Shown here piece after piece: positions 49,304 through 62,669 of a stretch of 64,000 nucleotides of DNA (its first letter is position 1; every line of letters starts with the position of its first letter). The stretch comes from Ziziphus jujuba (Eukaryota > Streptophyta > Magnoliopsida > Rosales > Rhamnaceae). The translations under genes were made by a program, and so were the position numbers. The stretch covers positions 8,184,001 through 8,248,000 of the forward strand of contig NC_083386.1 in NCBI RefSeq assembly GCF_031755915.1, given 5' to 3'. Below the pieces are notes generated by a model that saw only the letters and a list, made by a program, of their open reading frames with translations, ran no database searches and was not told the origin of the DNA.

Positions 49304-51145
49304 TGTGCTATGGTTTGGGCATGCTAGTTTATATGGTTTGAATAATGTCATTATGGTGTTTATCATATAACAATATTTGCTATAGTATTTTATCATATTA
49401 GTGTCTTATTTGGTATTGTATTTGTATTTTAGAAGTATTTGTACTGCTACTTTGTGAGTCCAAAAATAAATAAACATATAAAAGGGTGGTAATGTGTCTG
49501 GCTTTAAATTATATTCCAATGTATTATTTTTGTTTTTTGTTTTTTTTATATGCCCTATCTTAAAAATTACAGCAACAAAGTTTAGCTGAAGTAATTATTA
49601 GAAAAAGTTAAATATGTTTGGGCACCCATTAAATTATGAAAAATGATGTTTGTGAGCAGTGATCACTATCACTATCCTATATGGCAGTAGATCTATATGG
49701 CAGTAGATCCATGTGTATATATCAATAAAAATAATTTCTATGGCAGTGAATCTAATGTATATATAAAAATTATATATATATATATAGATCCACTATTATG
49801 TAAAATAGTGATAATTACCACTGATGATATATAGTGATATTCTTAAAATATGTCATGATTATACTTAGATTTATTAAGAAAAAAAAAAGAAAAAAGATGC
49901 TGCTGGGATTTTAATGAAGCTAGCTAATTAATGGCCACTGGAAAACCACCATTGGTAAATGGAGTAATTTAAAACTTGTTCGTTCAAGTTTTAAATTTTA
50001 GAGTCCCAAATAAAAAAAAATTAGCAAACAATGACCAAATTTTTTGCGTAAAAGAAAATTTTCTTCTAGTAAAGAAAAGAAAAAATAAAGAAGAATATAA
50101 CATCTGTGACACAAGACGTGCGCTATTAAACTAATTGCAATGAAACTCTCTTATTATTACGAATGTATCAGCTTAGAAGTTTGTCTTTAACTAGAATTGT
50201 ATAGATTATTTAATTTTTTAATTTATATATTAAAAGGATAAATCTAGAATGGTTAAATTTTTTTATCAAAATTTTGTTATCTATAATTGACGTATTATAA
50301 ATGATTTATGTTCCAAATAAGGCAATATCAATTTAATACCGTTAAAAAATATCACATAATTAGTTATTAAAATTTTAATAAAAAAAATTTGATATTTATA
50401 GTAGTGTTCATATTAAAATAATAATTTTTATTTCTTATAATCCAATTGAAACGGTGTTATATATGTATATATATGTATATATATATATATTCATAGACCA
50501 CCATATGATTAAAGAAATTAAGATGGAAATGAAGATTATCGCTGCAAAGGAAGGAAGAATCTCGTTCTTAATTACGTCAAATAATGTTTCCCCGTGAATC
50601 ATGAAAGACTTGCAGTATATTAAGATGGGCTTTTAATATCCTGCGATGGGTTTGAACGGAGTGGAAAAATACAAGAGACGTAAAGAGAGTTAAGCTGTGA
50701 AGCATCAGGAAAACAAAAAATGGTAATAAATACATAGAAAAGTGAAGTGTTTTTTTATGAAAAAAAAAAAAAAAAATGACAAACAATCTGACAGAGGCAC
50801 ACCAAAGAAGATTAATAATACTATCTTTCGATATTTTCTTACTGGGATTCTTTTAAAGGATTTGTAGATTAGGCTGAAATGTGCCAAGTGTTTGGCTGCA
50901 AAGAAAATTGAATGAAGCTCATTTTCCTCCCAATTGAATTATCAGTGTTATTATTTTTCCAGTTTTCCTAAGCTTTGGATTGATTCTTTTTCCCCCCAAT
51001 AATTTTTTTGTTTTTTCTTTAGTTATATGGAATCAGCACTGTCCCTCTAAGTTGATTACGATTTTACCTCCATTACTGGACTAGGAATTTCAAATCTGGA
51101 AGTGAAAAAAAAAAATAAAATAAAAAGCAAACGAAGAGAGCGACA
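49304..51145. other. Non-coding spacer with remnants of the duplicated segment
   Basis: 49500-49650 is AT-rich. About 50130-50200 and 50480-50580 weakly resemble 5900-6200 of copy 1 (aatttgtctttaactag; ttcttaattac). A possible MITE is listed separately. No credible coding frame. Confidence 0.4.
49657..49823. mobile_element. Possible small MITE with imperfect terminal inverted repeats
   Basis: The first ~38 bases (CAGTGATCACTATCACTA...) match the reverse complement of the last ~38 with about a quarter mismatched. Total about 167 bp. No convincing target duplication, so it may be a decayed foldback element or chance AT-rich pairing. Confidence 0.3.
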
Positions 51146-51336
51146 ATGGCAGCTACTTCTTCATCTTCATTGTTGTTGAAGGTGGGACCAGCCGTCAAAT
51201 GCTAAGCCCTGAGCATATAGGACGCCGCCTCCGCTAGAATACGCCACCTTCTTTCAACAGCGCCAGCGCTCGTTTATTCTGCTCGGCGTCAAGGATCGCG
51301 GCTGCAATAGCTTATCCTACACTCTCAATTATGCTG
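51146..51336 (+). pseudogene. IscA-like iron-sulfur assembly protein, broken exon 1
   Basis: Begins with ATG and MAATSSSSLLLKVGPAVK, typical of the short N-terminus of plant mitochondrial IscA-like 1. It then reads [19 protein letters not shown], and after a frame change [19 protein letters not shown] and SLSYTLNYA, ending at a donor-like G|GTATGG. The first conserved Cys (RGCN) is present. Two in-frame stops and at least one frameshift make it non-functional. Exon 2, which would carry the C-terminal CGCG motif, was not found. It is likely a truncated duplicate of an intron-containing gene, not a retrocopy. Confidence 0.75.
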
Positions 51337-52194
51337 GTATGGCTCTTAGTGTTTAATTATCAAGTCCTTAATTTTTCTCTTTTGCAAAAGAATTAGGTTT
51401 CCATTTAATCTGGATTTTAAATCTTGTTTAGAAATTTAACATTGTAAACATACTGAAGAAAAAACCAAAAAAAATAAATAAATAAATAAATTGGGGAGAG
51501 TCCAAATTACATTTGACGAGTGTGTAGGTGCTGTTTTTCATCGTTGACTTTTTATTAAATTATTGACGAAAAAGCGGTGAAACTAAAAAGTTTTAAGAAA
51601 TTTGTATGATTGTATGTACCCTGGTGTAAGAAGGGTTTGAGGAATGTTTTTGCAGTAAAACAAATGGTCCAAGGAAGACAAACTTTGACTTCTTCTTCTT
51701 CTTCTTTTTTATTATTATTATTATTTTTTTTTTATTTTTTTTCTCTACAGAATCTTTAAGGCTACACTTGTTGGGAATCAAATTCCAAATGTAGAGGGGT
51801 AACAATTGAACAAATGTAATCTGTGATATGACAGTAGTCTCAATGTTGGCTTTTACATGCTTTCATAGAAATTTTTATAGTCAAGTTGCTTTGGCAGTTT
51901 ATAATGTTGTGCCTTGTGTGGTCTTGAACCAGTCGATCCATCAAATATAAGAAGAAAACTGAGGGTAGCCTCTTCTTATTTTGGGTTGTGTCTTGAATTT
52001 TGTTTGGGTCGATGATCCTCATGCTAATTCTCTTCTTTTGATCCATGGCCTTTTTTCAAAATTTTTTTTAAGATATAATAGTTTAGGTGTTAAAATGCAA
52101 GAGGAGACAAAATGCATTTAACTCTTGTTATTTTATTTATTTTTTTAAATTAAAGATAAAGATTCAGACTTGGATTATTGTTGGAGAGGCGACA
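51337..52194. other. Intron-like remnant after the IscA-like exon
   Basis: T-rich sequence resembling the start of the missing intron. No second exon is recognised before copy 3 of the duplication begins. Short minus-strand open frames here follow poly-T tracts. Confidence 0.35.
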
Positions 52195-55100
52195 CAGGGA
52201 CTTTAGCTAATTAATTTAAAAATAAAACTTCGTCGGTGGATAAATTGTCAATACAACAATATTACCAATTTGTAACGTTTGAAAGTGGGTTGATTTTGGT
52301 TTAGTGATGAATGATGATTAGAGATGGATGGATCGGCAACTGGAATTTAGAGCAACCGCTCGTTGAAACAATGGATCCAACAAAGCGGGATCTATGAAAC
52401 GAGCTCCTTCTAAGTCATTCAGAACCATCATGCCAAGAACAGCCAAACATCCCTACAGGCCTTAGACTTGATGTGCTCTGACTCTGTCTAAGACTCTTCA
52501 ACAAGCCCGTCGGGCCCAAATTTAGGAATGTTCCTAGAAAGAGAAGAAAATAGGACAACCCATAAATAGGCTCCCACTCAGAAAAAATTAAAAAACGGTC
52601 ATGATTAATTTAGCAGAGTTTAAACTATCATTCATTTATATAACCCGTTTTACATTTAATTAGGGATAAATGATAAATGGTGATAATAAAACAGTAGCCA
52701 TTATTATGCAAAACATAAACACTATTTTATATTTCTTAGTTAATATTCTAATTCTTTCTGAAAATATTGTGCAAAATCAATATTATTTACAAGAGACTTA
52801 TTTTAAAGATATATTAGGCTCCAACAATCCAAACAAATTTGCATGATTCTTTATAAGGAAACTAAATATGTTAATAAAAATGTTTGGAATTTTAGGCACT
52901 TGGTAATCCTTGAAAAATGTCTCCCTACATCAACACATTAATATCTTGGCAACAACTATTATAAAATTTTTCGATATATATATATATATATCTATATAAT
53001 TGGGCACTTGGATCACCTCAAATAACTTTCTGAATCTTTTCTGCAATTTTTTTTTTTGTTTAAATCAAGAAAGTCGATGTCAACAAGAAAGAAAACCTTC
53101 TCTATTCAATAGCTGTAGCAAAAAATCATCTCTATTCAATGAGAAACGAAACGAAACATGATCACTATATGATAATCAAAACATGAAAAATAAATTAACA
53201 ACAAATTATTAGCAAAAGAAGTACCGTGTATACATTAATTTGTTCCCCAAGCTTCCAATTTATTACTTTCTCCATACAGGTAATGAAGAAATCTCAAAGA
53301 TTCTGTATTTTTCCTTTTCTGCTTACTTTCTTTTCTTACTTATTAATCTTCTAGTGGCCAAAAAAACCAACCAAATGAAGGAAAAACAGTAAGTGAAAAA
53401 GAAAAAGATGGAGTCTTGCTCTTAATTAATCCAGTCGCTAATCTTTTGGGTTCCTTCATGCAGTCTTTCAGAAAAGGCATGCACACGGCGCGCGCACACA
53501 CGTACATATCATGGAATTCTGATGCTAATACAAATCAATTTAAATAATAATTCTTGCAACTAAGTACTTTCAAAAAGGGTTTTCTAGTGGATTTATAAAA
53601 ATATTCATTTTATGATAATATATTATATATTAATCGGACGCTTAATATACGTATATTCTTTTTTCTTTTCTTTTTTTGAAATACCAAATAATATACCGAA
53701 AACAAAACTATAAAAGTACAAGAATAGACCACCATTCAGGAATTGACTTTCCTAATTTGTTAGTAAAATATAAAACTTGTAACTTTTAATTGTATAAAAC
53801 TAAACTAAAAAGGATAATGGACTGCTTATTACTATAAATTATGCATTAGCCTTAAGTTTCTAGAAGGCATGTTAAAAAAATAAACAAATATTTTTTATAT
53901 ATAAAAATAATGAAATTGAATAACTTAAAAACAAAAAATTTTTTAAATGAAATTAACCAAATTGGTATGCCATTTACAATCACACCTATAAAGTCATATA
54001 TAAATTTGGAACACCAAAACAAATTATTGTATATAATAAAATAAATAAACAAAATAAAAATTTGGACGTACGTACTCAACTCTTTCTGCGGCCAACCACT
54101 TATCGATCGTAGGTGTGTATTTGGTGATTACATTAGTAACTGTCATTTTTAATAATTTTACCTCATTACAGACTTTTTTACTAATAATTTTACCTCATCA
54201 GACTTTTTTCTTAATTTATAGTAATATTTTTTTCTCATCAGACTTCGCCATATAGCCTGTTGTAGCATTATTTCAATATTGGATTCTAAGAATATTAATG
54301 AACATATACATAACAAGTAATTAAAATTATTTTGTACAATTCTAATTGTAACCAAACTCCATTTTTACTTGTATTTTTATTATCTAGAATTTGTCTTTAA
54401 CTAGGAATATTATTGGATAAAGTTTAGAAAGTTTATTTTATAACAAATTCTCTTCCAGTACTACTTTTATAAGAACTTTGAATGATCATGTAGTATTATT
54501 TCAATTGGATTCTAATTATATATATATATATATATATATAAAAGGAAATTGTTTGGTGCAGATTACATCTAAACTGATTTTTTTTTTTTTTTAAAAAAAT
54601 ACATCAGCTTAAATATGGTCCGTATACAGATCAGTTCGCACCGTAAAATTACTCTATATACATATACACTTATATACATATATAAATATAATGTAAGCAG
54701 CTCCATAAGAACACCATGATTGTAGTGGTGAAGAATTGGAATAGTCATTCTTAATTACATAGAAAGATGCCTCTCCATGAAGGATGAGTGCCTTGCAGTA
54801 TATTGAGTAGGGGATTGTTTCATTATTTATTTATTTTATATTCATGCAAATAAAATAAATTTTTAGTTTTAAATTTTATTTTTTAAAAATCTTTAAATCA
54901 TATCAAATTGATTGTATATGTAATCTGATTTGATTTTTCTTTTTATGAATTTAATTACAAATTAACAAATTGTTCAACTCCAACATAATACGCCCCTTCA
55001 CAGTATACTTCAAGTTCATTCATTGTTCACGCAAGAAACATCTTTCTTTGTGAGTGAGAATGAAATATAATATTTATCTTCAAAGTTGTTTTGAAACTGA

Positions 55101-55389
55101 TTAAGAACATGCCTATATACGTATAATATATTTTACACAGTAAGCAATTATAGTGGCGTAACTTAATTAAAGAAGCCTTTTTTCCTATTTCCCAGCTATA
55201 GTTTGACTTCTTTGCTGCCAATATAATTAAACGGGTAAAGTAATTTTCAGTAGTTTTTCGTAATTACCTTATAGATTACAAAGGCCTTTTTTTTTTGTTT
55301 TTTTTTTAAAGACTACAGTGGTTTTAGCATTAATTATTAATTGTAAGTCATCCTATTTTTAACTCATTATGCGTATTGTGTCATTAGCA
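52195..55389 (+). repeat. Segmental duplication, copy 3, halves in swapped order
   Basis: 52195-53010 aligns to 13770-15405; 53010-55389 aligns to about 4502-6747 and on to about 12575. So the 'right-arm' sequence precedes the 'left-arm' sequence. The junction reads 'cctcaaataactttctg', with short homology to both partners. It is more diverged than copies 1 and 2. A local insertion at about 54545-54655 has weak inverted ends (ggtgcaga/tcgcacc). It ends where the F2 element begins. Confidence 0.75.
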
Positions 55390-56145
55390 TGATAGGATCC
55401 ACTCCGGAAATCATCCTAGGATCTCCTAGGAGTCCTGCCTAGTGAAGTTCCATTGGATAATCCTTAAATGATATCCAATGGAACCTCACTTAAAATGTAA
55501 ACAACCGAATACAAACATTATCAATAATATCTCAATATATAAATATAATTAAATCCACAACAATACAAAATTCATAACTGGTTTATTGTACTACAGGCCA
55601 TAACTACATATGTATATAATATAGTCTCTACTGCATCCAATATTTAAATCAGGGTATTCTAAGAGTGTAAACAAGGTTTAGAAGTGCAAGTGAATAATAA
55701 ATGAGTCCAGAAAAATAAGGATAAAATAAGAAAGAATAAATACTGTTGTTGTCATGGAAAGAACGAAATGATAAGTGGTGCACGAGATAAACTGTACTAA
55801 TTGCCTGGACTTAGGGGAATGAATTTAAAACAATAAAATGTGAGATAAAAAAAATCTCATAATAGAAAAATATTAATTTATTTCCATAAGAATCTTTCTT
55901 TCAAGACCTTTCATTCCACTCGTCTGAAAAGTTTCTCGTTTAAAATCATTTCATAAAACCCGATCCTGTACCCAATTTAATATCATAAAATCGATGCTCA
56001 AAAGTATTAAAAAAAATGAACAATCAATATAATATCACAAAATATCTTAAACAAGATATAAATATTGATCATAAAATCTTATAACTATATTTCCACGAAA
56101 TAAATATGAAAATGTAGAAATAACCACAAAATCTGAAACCAACAA

Positions 56146-59100
56146 TGTAACAGCCCAGTACCACCCGCATCAAGATATTGTCCTCTTTGGCCCAGGGTTC
56201 ACTCCCTCTCTCCCCCACTGGCCTCAAGGTTTTGTCAAAACGAATCTTGAAGGGAGAGGTATCCACAGCCTTATAAAGACCGCTTCGTGCCCCTCTCCAA
56301 CCGATGTGGGATGTTATAATTCTCCCCCCTTGAGGCCCAGCGTCCTCCCTGGCACACCGATCCGGGTCCGGCTCTGATACCACTGTAACACCCCGTCCCA
56401 AATCGCACCGGAATCCGTGCACGTTGACCGAGGTTGACCGTTGACCGAAGGGGGTCAAAAGTTGACTTTTTGACTCGGTGAGAATTTTGAGTTGACTAGG
56501 GTACCGTGGCGAAGTGCACGATGCCACGAGTTCGTAGACTGGTAGCACGTCGAAAACGGAGCTACGGTTTGAAAGTTATGGACGAAACAAGTTGCGGTCC
56601 AAACTGTCCAAGGGGTGTCGGAGTTGACTTTTTGTTTATGGGGAATTGAGCTTTGAATCATGCATGGTTGTGAAGTGCTCGTCGATACGAGTTCACAGAC
56701 TAGCGGCACGCTCAAAACGGACATCCGGTTAAAAAGTTATGGACGTTTGAAGTTTACCGGATACCGTATTATTTTAATGTTTTTGGGTCGGTGAACAGTG
56801 AAACACCACGTGTCAGCTTCTGATTGGTCCACGTGGCATGAACAGTGTCACACAGGGGTTTTATTTGTTAAAACACTCGGGGAAGAGAGAGAAAGAGAGA
56901 GAGGAGAGAGAGAGAGAGATAGTCACCGGCCGCCGGTCATTTTCACGTTTTCCGGCCTAGTTACTGTACACGCGCCGGCCAGCCAGATTGCCCACCTCAT
57001 TTCCGGCAAAACCTCCAAATTTCACGGCGAACGGCCGCCGGACGCGCCCGGATCGGACGTCCGAAGTTTGGCGGCGATTTTTCCCCCTCCACCGCCGGCC
57101 ACCGCGAATCGACACTGTTCCGGCCATTTCCTGACAGCCTTGATCCTCTCCTCAAGTCCGGCCTACCCACCAAAAATCACGGCCATCGGACCACCGACGC
57201 GCCGGGATCGGAGCGTTTTCCGGCGAGGGGTCGGAAATCTTCAAACGGTGATTTCTCCGCCGTCCGACCTCTGTTTTGCTCACCGCCGGTCCCGTTGGAT
57301 TGCTCTCCTCACGATCTACAAGTCTGCAAAATTTCACAGCCAACGGCCACCGCACGCACGCGCCGCCGGCGACGGTTGCCGGTGACCGCGGCGGCCCGCC
57401 GGAAAATACTGTTCCGGCAAGTACCCGAAATTCCGGCCAGCTCCAGTCCGCAGTGTTCGACCTCCTGAACCCAAATCCGACTTCCGTTTCCGCCAATTCG
57501 CGACGGTTTGGGAGAATTGCGGAGTCGAAACTCGAAAAGCTTTCCGGCGAGATTCCGACCCCGTCGGGTCCGATCACCGGAAAGTAAGACCGAATCCGTG
57601 ATCCTCATCACGCGAGCTTCGATTCGGTATATAACTCGTAAATTCTAGATAACGTTTGTGTTTTACCCCCAGGTACCGGGTATTATTTATCAGAATAAAA
57701 TATTAATTTATTTGACTGTCTGTGAATTTTGTTCTAGGAGCACCGGTGAGTCGTAGAATTGATCCCGTAGTGGATCGTGGGTTAATTGCGTGCTTCAGGT
57801 GAGTGACCCACCTTCAAATTAATTTTGGGAAATTTAATTTGTGAATATAATATGTGTGTGATTTAAATATTTGGAATTTAAATTCTATGTGCCAAATATT
57901 TATTCAATTTATTATGGAATTATTTATGAATTTATTGGATTTAAGAAAATGTGCATTTTATAAAAGTATGCCATGTGAAATTATTTTATGGATTTGAGGA
58001 TTTTGAAATTGGTGTGGTTTTAATAGTAAAATGGGCACGATTTGATTTTCAAATATTTCAAGGAAAATATTTGGTTATATTGGTGATTTCAATTTTTATA
58101 AAATATGCCCATGGAATATTATGAGATTTGATTATGATATTTCGAGAAATTATTATGCTTGGAAAAATGTGGATATTTGAATTGATGGATTTTGGGAGTT
58201 GGTGGATTTGAAAATCATGGAATTTATGGTATTGATTATAAAGAAATTACGGAGAATTTCCGGGTTCAAACGGATGGATTATGCCCGCTATGCTTATGAA
58301 AAATGTGAAATTTGTTATATAATTTAAAATTGTGAAATTTATGATTTTTAGATGCACCGTGCACGTACTGGTGTTCTGTTTATATGTGATATGGTTAGTG
58401 TGCACACGGTTGTGATTAGCGCGCAGGTGGGTGTGATTAGCGCGCAGGTGATGTGATTAGCGCGCAGGTGGGTGTGAGTAGCGCGCGGTTGATATTATGA
58501 GGGTGTCTTGTGGATGCCATCGGAGAGGGCGGCCACCCCCCTTTGGCCGGGACACCAGGTTAGCAGCGGCGCAGTGGGACGCCACGCGACCGTATGCCGG
58601 TTTCTCTCTATAACCTCCTGTCTGGCAGTACCTCGGGACGCTGGGTACTCTGGCGCCACTGGTATATAGTGGGTGCATCAAATGATTTTCAGAACTGCGT
58701 TTTAAAAATAAAATGTTTGGAAACTGAATTAGAATTAAAAATATAATTGTTACCGCTTCTGGTATTTAATTGATGTCTTGGTTTTCGGGGAATATGGATA
58801 AAGGGTTTTGTGAAAATGTTTTAAAAGGGGAACCTTTCCAACTGAGAGAATTGTAAGGGTTTTGAGAGAAAATATTATTTCCAAATAATTATTATTTATA
58901 TACCTATTACCGTGGTATTATATTGTATAGTAGTAGGGTCGCTCACTGAGATGATTAGCATCTCACACTCTTAAATTCCGTTCCTCTAGGTATCAGGTTG
59001 TCGGTGTTCATTCGGAGCGGACTCGATCTTCATCGCTGTTTTACTTCGTGAAGTACCCTGTTCTTCTTTATTGCAGTTGTACTATTTCTTTCACTCTTGT

Positions 59101-59523
59101 TGTATTTATCTTGCACTGGATTACTGTATTTTTGTTTTGAAGTGCTGAAATTTGTGGAACCAATTTGTAGTTTGTGGGAGGAATAAGGGGATATTTTTGA
59201 AGTGTGTTTTCAGTGCAGGTAAATTTGTGGTAAGTAAATCCCTTAGGGGAGGTGCTGCCGGATTTTCCGTTGGAAGGTTCGGTGGTATTTCCCTGGGATC
59301 AGGGCTGTCTAGGGTTCCGGGGAAGGAATTCTGGACGGGTCCTGACACCACTGTAATAGCCCAGTACCACCCGCATCAAAATATTGTCCTCTTTGGCCCA
59401 GGGTTCACTCCCTCTCTCCCCCCTGGCCTCAAGGTTTTGTCAAAACGCGTCTTGAAGGGAGAGGTATCCACAGCCTTATAAAGACCGCTTCGTGCCCCTC
59501 TCCAACCGATGTGGGATGTTACA
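56146..59523 (-). mobile_element. TRIM retrotransposon, target duplication AACAA, split by an F1 LTR
   Basis: Two terminal repeats, 56146-56318 and 59352-59523 (173 and 172 bp), enclose only about 65 bp. On the minus strand that internal part starts with a 13-nt initiator-tRNA primer site (forward GGCTCTGATACCA, 56370-56382) and ends with a purine-rich tract. Flanks are AACAA at 56141-56145 and 59524-59528. The repeats carry CCAACCGATGTGGGATGTTA, familiar from TRIM-type repeats of rosids. Total about 410 bp without the nested LTR. It encodes nothing. Confidence 0.88.
56384..59347 (+). mobile_element. F1-family solo LTR, 2964 bp, inside the TRIM
   Basis: TGTAACACCCCG...CCTGACA, flanked by CCAC at 56380-56383 and 59348-59351 (CCACT if the first T is counted in the duplication). 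It is the closest relative here to the LTRs of the full-length element and has the same orientation. The insertion lies exactly between the TRIM primer site and its second terminal repeat. Its splice-bounded module is at 57738-57798. Open frames at about 56800-57610 are leader shadows. Confidence 0.9.
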
Positions 59524-59576
59524 AACAATATATTCAAATGTAAACCATATACCATTCGATGTATCAATCTGTAAAC

Positions 59577-62500
59577 TGTCAGGACCCGTTCAGAATTCCT
59601 TCCCCGGAACCCTAGATAAGCCCTGATCCTAGGGAAATACCACCGAACCTTCCAACGGAAAATTTGGCAGCACCTCCCCTAAGGGTAGGACTAACAAAAA
59701 CAATTACCTGCACTGAAAACACACTTCTAAAAACATCCCCTTATTCCTCCCACAATACTATAAATTGATTCCACAAATTTACAGCACTTCAAAATAACAA
59801 CAGCAGCAACCTAGTGCATAAATGATAACTACACGTCCAATACAGTATACAGAGCATTATACAGATAAATGTGGAATTTATAAAATGACAGATAAAGAAG
59901 CAATACAAGTTCGAAAGGAAAAAGGAAAGAAAAACTTCTTGAACCTTCGGCAACGAACTGAGACGTTGGGCTCGCCCCGAACAATCAACGTCTCCAACCT
60001 GGACCTAGGGGAATGGAATTTAAGAGTATGAGATGCTAATCATCTCAGTGAGTGACCCTATCTACTGTACACCTTTAATATTAATAGTATACCAAATAAA
60101 AGGATTTAATTAATCAATACCGAACAAATAAATAAACATTTGACGGTAATACTTTCTCTCAAAACCCTCACTATTCGCTCCGTTGGAAATGTTCCCCTTT
60201 TAAAATCTTTTCACAAAACCCTTTGTTCATATTCTCCGAAAACCAAGACGTCAAATAAGTACCAGAAACAGTAATAGTTATATTTTTAATTCCAATATAG
60301 TTTCAAAACATTTTATTTTTAAACACAGTTCTGAAAATCATTTGATGCACCCACTATATACCAGTGGCGCCAACAGTACCCAGCGTCCCAAGGTATCGCC
60401 AGACAGGAGGTTATAGAAAGAAACCGGCATACGGTCGCGTGGCGTCCCACTGCGCCACTGCTAACCTGGTGTCCCGGCCATAGAGGGGTGGCCTACCCTC
60501 ATCCGATGGCAACCACAAGACAACCTCATAATATCACCTCCGTGCTACTCACACCCACCTGCGCGCTAATCATATCTGTGTGCACAGTATCCATATCACA
60601 TAAAATCAGAACACCAGTACGTGCACGGTGCATCTAAAACTCACATTTTTAGATATCAAAACTCACATTTTTTCTTTGCATAAACATAGCGGGTATAGTC
60701 CATTCGCTTGAACCCGGAAATTCTCCACAATTTCTTTATAATCAATACCATAAATTCCATGATTTTCAAATCCACCAACTCCCAAATCCACCAATTCAAA
60801 TATTCACATTTTTCCAATAGCATAGATAATTCTCGAAATATAATAATTAAATCTCATAATATTCCATGGGCATATTTTATAAAAATTGGTGTCACCAACA
60901 TAAACAAATATTTTCCTCGAAATATTTGAAAATCAAATCATGCCCAATTTAATGTTAAAACCACAAGAATTTCAAAATTCTCAAAACCATAAAATAATTT
61001 CACATGGCATAAATTTATATAATACACATTTTCTTAAATCCAATAAATTCGCCAATAATTCCACAATAAATCAAATAAATATTTGGCACATAGAATTTAT
61101 ATTCCAAATATTCAAATCACACATAATATTCACCAATTAAATTCCCAAAATTAATTTGAAGGTGGGTCACTTACCTTAAGCACGTATCTCAATCAAGATC
61201 CTCCGTAGGATCGACTCCGCTACTCGCACGTGCACCTAAAACATCCACAGTACACCAAATCACAAATATTAATATTTTATTCGGGTAATTCCCAAATGAG
61301 TACCCGGGGAGCGAACAACAAACAATATCTAAAAATTACGAGTTATATACCGAATCGAAGCTCGAGTGACGAGGATCACGGATTCGGTCTTATTTTCCGG
61401 TGATCGGACCCGACGGGGTCGGAAACTCGCCGGAAAGCTTTTCGGGTTTCGGCTCCGCAATTCTCCCAAACCGTCAGGAATTGGCGAAAACAGATGCTGG
61501 ATTCGGGTTCAGGAGATCGAACACAGTGGACAGAAGCCGGCGATGAGACTGGGTACTCACCGGAACAGTAATTTTCGGCGAGCCGCCGCGGTCACCGGCA
61601 ACCGTCGCCGGCGGCGGCGCGTGCAGTGGCCGTTGGCTGGGATTTTTTGTAGATTTGTAGATCGTGGGGAGAGCAATCCAACGGGACCGGCGGTGAGGCA
61701 AACGGAGGCCGGACGGAGGAGAAATCACTGTTTGAAGAATTCCAGCCCCTCGCCGGAAAAAGCTCCGATCCCGGTGCGTCGGTGGTCCGGTGGCCGTGAA
61801 ACTTGGTGGGTCGGCCGGACTTGAGGAGGGGATGAAGGCTGTCTGGCGCGTGTGGCTGGAAAATGGTCGGAAATGGGTCAATTGGCGGTGGCCGGCGATG
61901 GAGGGAAAAAGTTGTCGCCGATCTTCGAATGCTCGATCCGGGCGCGTCCGGCGGCCAATCGCCGTGAAACTTTGAGGTTTTGCCGGAAATGGGGACGGGA
62001 ATCTTTCTGGCCGGCGCGTGCACAGTAGATCGGCCAGAAAATTTGAAAATCTCCGGTGGCCGGTCGGACTCTCTCTCTCTTTCTCTCTCTTCCCTGAGAA
62101 TTTTGTCAAATAAATGCCACCGTGTGACACTGTTCATGCTACATGGACCAATCAGATGCTGACACATGGCATCACTGTGCACTTAAGCCAGATATAATAA
62201 AATAATACGGTATCCGGCGAATTTCAAACGTCCATAATTTTTTAACCAAACGTCCGATTCAAGCGTGCCGCTAGTCTATGAACTCGTATCGATGAGTACT
62301 TTACAACCATACAAGAGTCAAAACAAAATTACACAATGGTAAAAAGTCAACTCCCAGCACCTTCTGGATAGTTTGCACCTCGACTTGTTTGCCCATAACT
62401 TCCAAACCGTAGCTCTGTTTTCGACGTGCTACTAGTCTATGAACTCGGGGCATCATGCACTTCGCCACGGTACCCTGGTCAACTGGAAATTTCAACTGGA

Positions 62501-62589
62501 ACAAAAAGTCAACTTTTGACCCGCTCGGTCAACGGTCAACCTCGGTCAACGTGCACGAATTCCGGTGCGATTTGGGACGGGGTGTTACA
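59577..62589 (-). mobile_element. F1-family solo LTR, 3013 bp, target duplication TAAAC
   Basis: Starts TGTCAGGACCCG, ends GGGGTGTTACA, flanked by TAAAC at 59572-59576 and 62590-62594. The F2 plus-strand copy near 24000-24040 shows the uninterrupted target. Its module (61175-61235) has a 6-bp GATCCT/AGGATC stem. Open frames at about 61360-62180 are leader shadows. Confidence 0.9.
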
Positions 62590-62669
62590 TAAACTATGGA
62601 ATACACCCATCTCACAATCCTTAATATCCGGAAGATATCATGGAAATAGTAAACCATTGGGACATATTC

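Noticed and set aside
56146..59523. Cassandra-type TRIM carrying a 5S rRNA-like sequence
   Set aside because: The terminal repeats contain no 5S promoter motifs. They match the other TRIM type with the CCAACCGATGTGGGA box.
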